The notes beneath the pieces are model-generated. The model had not been told where the DNA came from. It did not search any database and worked only from the letters and a program-made list of their open reading frames with translations. A DNA stretch of 64,000 bases from Haloarchaeobius sp. HME9146 (GTDB lineage Archaea; Halobacteriota; Halobacteria; Halobacteriales; Natrialbaceae), in the NCBI RefSeq assembly GCF_025399835.1, contig NZ_JAODVR010000001.1, forward strand, positions 3,038,001 through 3,102,000. Reading direction: 5' to 3'. How positions within the stretch are numbered: the stretch's first letter is position 1; every line of letters begins with the position of its first letter. A program made the position numbers and the translations under genes. Of this stretch, positions 59,589 to 64,000 are shown in pieces.

Positions 59589-61046
59589 ATGCCAATCGAC
59601 ACCGGCTGGGACCTCCCGGCGACGACCGCCGTGTCGTTCGACCCGCCGGCCGCAGCCATCGGCGTGAGCGACGCCGACGCGTTTCGTGACGCCTATGCAG
59701 TCTTCTTCCGGCGCGAGCTCGCGACCAACCTCGAGCGCGACCTCGACAACGACGCGCTCCACCGCATCGCGAACCGACTCAAGACGCTCTCGTGGCGGCC
59801 CGCGTTCGCGCAGTACGACCACCCGAACAGCGCCGACGAGCTGACCGACCTCACCCGTCTCGTGCAGGCGTACGCCAGGGCGGGAGCCGACCTTCGCCCG
59901 TCGGCACGACCGGACTACTGGGCGCACGACGACACCCGCGACTGGGTCGAGGAGACCGTCACCGACTGCGAACACTGCGAACAGCGCGAGCTGTCCGTCG
60001 TGACCGGCGAGGCTCTCGCCTACCACGTCTGCGAGGGACACCACCGCGAGGCCATGCAGCGATTCGTCGAGGCCACCCGCACCACGGCAGAGCCGCCCCA
60101 TCCCGACGAACCGTTCGACCTCGCGGAGCGACTCGACGCCGAGGAGTTACCCACAGATGCGGCGCAACGACTCGCCGAGATCGGGGCGTACGACCCGCAC
60201 GCCGTCCGACCGGTCACCGAGAGCCTGCTCCGGGCGTTCGAGTCCCAGCGTGGGGCCGTCGTGGTCTCCCGCGAGTTCCTCCACCCGGTGACGACCACGC
60301 TGACCCACCTCGGCACCATCGACGGGCAGGTCCGCGAGCGATTCGTCGCCTCCCTCGCGGACGACGACGCACCGATTCGACAGGCGAGCGCCGCCGCGGT
60401 CGCCTCCCTCGCCTGGGAGCGCCCGGACGCGCTGCTGGCGGTCGACGACAGCGTGGTCGTGCCCCGTCTCGTCGCCATGCTCGACGAGGACGACCCCGAT
60501 TCGCGGGCGCTCGCGCTCTCGGCCCTGCGCGAGTTCGCCCGGTCCCACGCCCACGTCGTCGAACCGTACACCAGCCGCGTGGCGGCTGTGCTGGACTCCG
60601 ATGCCGGCCCCGCGGTCCGGTTCCTCGCGGGTATCACCCTCGCGAACCTGACGCTGGGCTCCCCCGTCCTGGGTGCGCGCCGGGCCGACCGCTTCGAGAG
60701 CCTGGCCTGCGGGACGGGTGCTGGCGTCCTGGCCGGCCTCGTCGGCCTCTACTACCTCGACGCCGCGGGCTACGACGTGCAGGCATCGCTCCAGGCAGCA
60801 GCCGAGGCCGCGGAGGGAACCCCAGAACCGGTTCCCGACCCACTGGCCGACCCGGCCGCCGTCGTCCGGTGGTACGCCGACCCGACGCGGCACGACCGCC
60901 GAACCGTCCGCGAGGCGGTGTACGCGCTGGGCCACCTCGGCGGCCCGGGCGAACTGGACTACCTCGACTGGGTGGACGCCTGCGCCCGCGACGACGCGCT
61001 CCGGACCGCCTGCGAGACCGCGCGGGATCGGCTGTTCGTGACGTAG
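59589..61046 (+). CDS. HEAT-like helical repeat protein with Cys/His module
   Basis: The 485-residue cytoplasmic protein begins with about 115 residues of helices, then a candidate zinc site (CEHCEQREL with YHVCEGHH), and then ARM/HEAT-like helical pairs (VRERFVASLADDDAPIRQAS, AVASLAWERPDALLAV, ALALSALREFARSHAHVVEP, VREAVYALGHLGGPGELDYL). Such solenoids bind proteins or nucleic acids. I do not recognise the specific family. A perfect hairpin (61047-61063) directly follows its stop. It sits between the first GNAT gene and the GNAT tandem array. Confidence 0.82.
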   Translation: MPIDTGWDLPATTAVSFDPPAAAIGVSDADAFRDAYAVFFRRELATNLERDLDNDALHRIANRLKTLSWRPAFAQYDHPNSADELTDLTRLVQAYARAGADLRPSARPDYWAHDDTRDWVEETVTDCEHCEQRELSVVTGEALAYHVCEGHHREAMQRFVEATRTTAEPPHPDEPFDLAERLDAEELPTDAAQRLAEIGAYDPHAVRPVTESLLRAFESQRGAVVVSREFLHPVTTTLTHLGTIDGQVRERFVASLADDDAPIRQASAAAVASLAWERPDALLAVDDSVVVPRLVAMLDEDDPDSRALALSALREFARSHAHVVEPYTSRVAAVLDSDAGPAVRFLAGITLANLTLGSPVLGARRADRFESLACGTGAGVLAGLVGLYYLDAAGYDVQASLQAAAEAAEGTPEPVPDPLADPAAVVRWYADPTRHDRRTVREAVYALGHLGGPGELDYLDWVDACARDDALRTACETARDRLFVT

Positions 61047-61137
61047 CGTGGCTGGAAGCCACGACAAAAAGCGTGGCTGGCGGCCGCCCAAACCGTGGGC
61101 GAGCCATGACCTGTCACACCCCGAGAACGCTTTTTGT
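61047..61137. repeat. nested inverted repeats after the HEAT-like gene
   Basis: CGTGGCT-GGA-AGCCACG (61047-61063) is a perfect hairpin abutting the stop codon. ACAAAAAGCG (61064-61073) and CGCTTTTTGT (61128-61137) form a perfect 10-bp inverted repeat with 54 bp between. The distal arm overlaps the expected TATA position of the GNAT gene at 61161. A terminator, a small RNA or an operator are all possible. Confidence 0.6.
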
Positions 61138-61160
61138 ACTCCCACGAGAACCCGCCAGGC

Positions 61161-61784
61161 ATGCACCTGTTCCCCACCGCGTTCGAGACCGAACGCCTCC
61201 GCTACGAGCGCCTCGACCAGTCCGTCGACGTGTTCGAGCTGTACGACGTGATGAGCCAGCCGGGGTTCGGCGACACCGTCGAGCACATCTCGAAGTCTCA
61301 GCACCACACGCCGAAGGACACCTTCGACTACCTCGGCGAGAGCGCGGAGAAGTGGGAGGAGGCCGACCGGGCGAACTGGGCGATGTTCCCGAAAGACGGC
61401 GAGGAGGGCACGGGGGAGTTCGCCGGCGTCGCCTCGCTCATCCCGCTGTGGGACCGCCGGACTGCCCGCCTGGGCGTCTGGCTCCGCGAGGAGTTCTGGG
61501 GCCGTGGCTACTCCGGCGAGCGCGCCGACGCCCTGGTCAACCTCGCGTTCGACCGCTTCGACCTCGACCTCGTCGCGGCCGCCCACACCGACGAGAACGA
61601 CGCCTCGAAGCGCGCCATCGAGAAGTACGTGGAACGCTGGGGCGGCCAGTACGACGGCATCCTCCGGAACTGGGTCGTCCTCGACGACGAGCCGCGTGAC
61701 CTGCATCGGTACACCATCACCCGCGAGCAGTACGACGCGGCCGATGTCGCGGTCGAGGTGACGGTCCACGAGGGCGGGGAATAG
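61161..61784 (+). CDS. GNAT acetyltransferase, tandem copy 1
   Basis: The 207-residue RimJ/RimL-type acetyltransferase has LFPTAFETERLRYERLDQSV at the start, the acetyl-CoA loop FWGRGYSGERADALVNLAFD and the C-terminal HRYTITREQYDAADV. It is followed 2 bp later by a paralogue of exactly the same length, and the loop region (61494-61532) is almost identical in DNA to those of copies 2 and 3. The substrate is unknown. I chose ATG 61161; a CTTTTTGT element lies about 27 bp upstream. Confidence 0.88.
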   Translation: MHLFPTAFETERLRYERLDQSVDVFELYDVMSQPGFGDTVEHISKSQHHTPKDTFDYLGESAEKWEEADRANWAMFPKDGEEGTGEFAGVASLIPLWDRRTARLGVWLREEFWGRGYSGERADALVNLAFDRFDLDLVAAAHTDENDASKRAIEKYVERWGGQYDGILRNWVVLDDEPRDLHRYTITREQYDAADVAVEVTVHEGGE

Positions 61785-61786
61785 CG

Positions 61787-62410
61787 ATGGCCGACCTGTT
61801 CCCTGACAGCTTCGAGACCGACCGCCTGCGCTTCGAGCGCGTCGGGCTCGACACCGTCGACACCCTCGACGTCTACCCCTACTACTCCACCGAGGAGGGT
61901 ATCGAGCAGGCGACGCAGTACATGACCTGGGAGCCCCACCAGACGCCGAAGGAGACGTGGGAGTTCGTCCGGGCGATGGGTGACCGTGCCGATGCGGGCG
62001 ACGGGAAACTGTACGCCCTGTACCCGAAGGCCGGCCAGAACGGGGCGGGCGAGTTCGCCGGTACTGCGGGCCTCCACCCCGACTGGGACCGCCGGAGCGT
62101 CACCTTCGGGATGTGGCTCCGCAAGCCCTTCTGGGGCCGGGGCTACTCCGGCGAGCGCGCCGACGCCTTCGTCACGCTCGCGTTCGACCGCCTCGACCTC
62201 GACCTCGTCGCCGCGACGGTCCTCGACGAGAACGAGCAGTCGAAACGAGCCATCGAGAAGTACGTGGGCAGGTGGGGTGGCCAGCACGACGGCTACTTCC
62301 GCAACCTGCAGACCCACGGCGACGACCCCGCGAGCGTCCACCGCTACAGCATCACCCGCGAGCAGTACGAGGAATCGGACGTGGACGTTGCGCTGACCAT
62401 CCAGGACTGA
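61787..62410 (+). CDS. GNAT acetyltransferase, tandem copy 2
   Basis: The 207-residue paralogue begins LFPDSFETDRLRFERVGLDT and has FWGRGYSGERADAFVTLAFD at the acetyl-CoA site and HRYSITREQYEESDVDV near the end. It lies 2 bp after copy 1 and 2 bp before copy 3, so the three are almost certainly one transcript. The middle part (YYSTEEGIEQATQYMTWEPH) diverges from its neighbours, which suggests different acceptor substrates. ATG 61787. Confidence 0.88.
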   Translation: MADLFPDSFETDRLRFERVGLDTVDTLDVYPYYSTEEGIEQATQYMTWEPHQTPKETWEFVRAMGDRADAGDGKLYALYPKAGQNGAGEFAGTAGLHPDWDRRSVTFGMWLRKPFWGRGYSGERADAFVTLAFDRLDLDLVAATVLDENEQSKRAIEKYVGRWGGQHDGYFRNLQTHGDDPASVHRYSITREQYEESDVDVALTIQD

Positions 62411-62412
62411 CC

Positions 62413-63036
62413 ATGACCGACCTCTTCCCCGACCGAATCGAGACCGAGCGCCTGACCCTGGTCCACGAGTCGCCCGACTCGACGGACGTGTTCGAACGAT
62501 ACGAGCCGATGAACACCGAGAACGCGAGTCCCGACGCGTTCGAGCACATCCCCATCGAGCCCTTCGACCACCCCCAGGAGGCCCGCGAGTTCCTCGCCTC
62601 GCGGAACGACCGCTGGGCCAGCGGGAACGCCGGGACCTACGTCGTCCGTCCGAAACCGGGCGAAGACGGTGCCGGGGAGCCAGCCGGCGAGGCCGAGCTG
62701 TTCGCCCTCTGGGACCGCCGGACCGCGTACTTCACCTTCGGCCTGCGCAAGCCCTTCTGGGGTCGTGGCTACTCCGGCGAACGCGCCGACGCCTTCGTCG
62801 TCCTGACCTTCGAGCGCCTCGACCTCGAGATGGTGTCGGTGTCCCACACGGTCGCGAACGAGCAGTCGAAGCGAGCCATCGGGAAGTACATCGACCGCTG
62901 GAACGGCCAGCGCGACGCCGTACTCCGGAACGGGCACGTCATCGACGGCGAGCCACACGACGTGGTCCAGTACAGCATCACCCGCGAGGATTACGAGGCG
63001 AGTGACGTCGACCCTGACGTGCGATTTTTCGGGTGA
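62413..63036 (+). CDS. GNAT acetyltransferase, tandem copy 3
   Basis: The 207-residue paralogue begins LFPDRIETERLTLVHESPDS and has FWGRGYSGERADAFVVLTFE at the acetyl-CoA site and VQYSITREDYEASDVDPD at the end. The acceptor-side segment (NTENASPDAFEHIPIEPFDH) differs from copies 1 and 2. It is the last gene of the array; 115 bp of gene-free DNA separate it from the convergent sod gene. ATG 62413. Confidence 0.88.
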   Translation: MTDLFPDRIETERLTLVHESPDSTDVFERYEPMNTENASPDAFEHIPIEPFDHPQEAREFLASRNDRWASGNAGTYVVRPKPGEDGAGEPAGEAELFALWDRRTAYFTFGLRKPFWGRGYSGERADAFVVLTFERLDLEMVSVSHTVANEQSKRAIGKYIDRWNGQRDAVLRNGHVIDGEPHDVVQYSITREDYEASDVDPDVRFFG

Positions 63037-63151
63037 GAACAGGGGATGACTGCCCGCCGGGACGACCGCGTGTGATGCCCACGGCGTCGATTCGGCGGGT
63101 TGGCGGCTGGAAATCGAGAGATGCGATAGCGGGCCGAAGCGTGGTCGGACC

Positions 63152-63754
63152 TTATTCGAAGGCGGCGACGGCGTCCTCGTACCGGCTGCTCGGCTCGCGC
63201 CAGTCGACGACCTCGAAGAAGGCATCCACGAAGTCGCCGCGGGCCGGGCCGTAGTCGTGGTAGTACGAGTGCTCCCAGACGTCGAGCGCGAGGATGGGCT
63301 GGGCACCCCACAGCGCGCCCTGGTCGTGCTTGTCCACGACGACGTTTCGGAGCTGGTTGCTGAACGAGTCGTAGACGAGCAGCGCCCAGCCACCGGCGTT
63401 CCCGGCGGCGGCACGGAACTCGCCCTCCCAGGCGTCGTACGAGCCGAAATCGGCCTCGATTCGGTCACGGAGGTCGCCGTCGGGCTCGTCGCCACCCTCG
63501 GGGCTCATGCTCTGCCAGAACAGGTCGTGGAGGACGTGTCCGGAACCGTTGTGGGTGACACTGCGGATTGCACCCGGGGAGTCACCGAACTCACCGGCCT
63601 CGCGGTTCGCGGCGAGCGTGTCCTCGGCCGCGTTCCAGCCGTTCACGTAGCCCTGATGGTGGGTGTCGTGGTGCCACGTCAGCACCTGTTCGGAGATGTG
63701 CGGTTCGAGTGCGTCGTAGTCGTACGGGAGTGGCGGCAGTTCGTAGTCGGTCAT
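63152..63754 (-). CDS. sod: superoxide dismutase (Mn/Fe family)
   Basis: The 200-residue enzyme dismutates superoxide. Metal ligands are H28 (LTWHHDTHHQGYV), H76 (GHVLHDLFW), D158 and H162 (LDVWEHSYYHDYG). Length and motifs are typical of haloarchaeal SodA-like proteins, which generally use manganese; the metal cannot be fixed from these residues alone. The start is ATG 63754. GGTTAACAGG on the minus strand about 27 bp upstream may be the promoter. Confidence 0.96.
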   Translation of the reverse strand: MTDYELPPLPYDYDALEPHISEQVLTWHHDTHHQGYVNGWNAAEDTLAANREAGEFGDSPGAIRSVTHNGSGHVLHDLFWQSMSPEGGDEPDGDLRDRIEADFGSYDAWEGEFRAAAGNAGGWALLVYDSFSNQLRNVVVDKHDQGALWGAQPILALDVWEHSYYHDYGPARGDFVDAFFEVVDWREPSSRYEDAVAAFE

Positions 63755-63981
63755 GGTACGTTCGGATGCAGGCCCCGGACCCTGTTAACCGTAATCTGAA
63801 GCGTATTCCAGTAGTGAGAGTGACAGGTCGGGGGCCGTCGAACCTAGTGGTTTCGGTTCGCCCCCACTTCAACGACGACCCTACGTATCTTATCTTGTTT
63901 GTGATAAATGTAATCGATACTTACAACAAAGTCGCGGTTTACACAATGTCTTTACCGGATGCGCCGGAAGCCGGAACTATC
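63755..63981. promoter_or_regulatory. divergent promoter region at the window end
   Basis: The 227 bp lie between sod and a gene starting at 63982. The right part is AT-rich (TATCTTATCTTGTTTGTGATA near 63885-63905). TCTTTACC near 63950 is about 28 bp before ATG 63982. I see no further gene or structured RNA. Confidence 0.4.
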
Positions 63982-64000
63982 ATGTCGACCGACAATAGTC
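63982..64000 (+). CDS. start of a gene running out of the window
   Basis: ATG 63982 opens a frame reading MSTDNS up to the window end. A TATA-like element at the right spacing upstream supports a real start, but six codons allow no identification. Confidence 0.4.

Overview
The window is chromosomal DNA of a haloarchaeon (class Halobacteria); I cannot name the genus. The evidence is uniformly high GC with G/C-rich third codon positions, very acidic proteins, many twin-arginine (Tat) signals, haloarchaeal proteins such as a HalX response regulator, leaderless genes with a TATA-like box about 27 bp before the start codon, an intron-containing elongator tRNA-Met, RadB, an archaeal RFC large subunit and a two-AAA-domain CDC48 ATPase. 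I see no rRNA, CRISPR array, transposase or intact prophage.

Layout. 1-5.9 kb: two linker-rich proteins of unknown function, tRNA-Met(CAT), a TVP38-type membrane protein, the HalX regulator, a 54-residue zinc-finger protein and a dual-specificity phosphatase. 5.9-9.1 kb: adenosylcobalamin-dependent ribonucleotide reductase preceded by an overlapping 24-codon leader ORF. 9.6-13.6 kb: a compact trpD-trpF-trpE-trpG operon whose junctions are all four-base ATGA overlaps, with a TGTAC inverted repeat at its promoter. 13.8-14.1 kb: tRNA-Val(GAC) and a duplicated copy of its 3' end. 14.2-20.9 kb: small proteins (TOBE, DUF1059), a DUF21 membrane protein, a lycopene-cyclase-domain/RecA-like/phosphoribosyltransferase group, a CBS-HPF fusion, and radB divergent from a RuvC-like gene. 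21-38.5 kb: CDC48, an Ig-repeat surface protein, RNase HI, malic enzyme with a PTA domain, an M24-like protein, a compact heme A synthase-like protein, an NhaC antiporter, a polar amino-acid ABC transporter and a Tat-exported subtilase.

38.7-42.9 kb is a biotin cluster, bioB-bioU-bioF-bioD, without bioA; the BioU-like protein plausibly supplies the missing amination step. 43-46 kb holds an HExxH lipoprotein and rfcL. 46.2-48.9 kb is a zinc-type ABC transporter (binding protein, ATPase with a natural His6 tail, permease) behind a GTTAA-rich promoter, followed by two PQQ-repeat lipoprotein paralogues. 54.9-58.8 kb carries a siroheme nitrite/sulfite reductase overlapping an FrhB-type F420/iron-sulfur protein, then a PPOX-fold protein. 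58.8-63.0 kb has four related GNAT acetyltransferases, three in a close tandem array of identical length, around a HEAT-like protein. The window closes with superoxide dismutase and the first codons of another gene.

The most interesting parts are the F420-linked reductase pair, the radB/RuvC-like pair, the trp operator, the leader ORF of the ribonucleotide reductase, the GNAT array, and two tRNA genes each followed by a second copy of its own 3' end.
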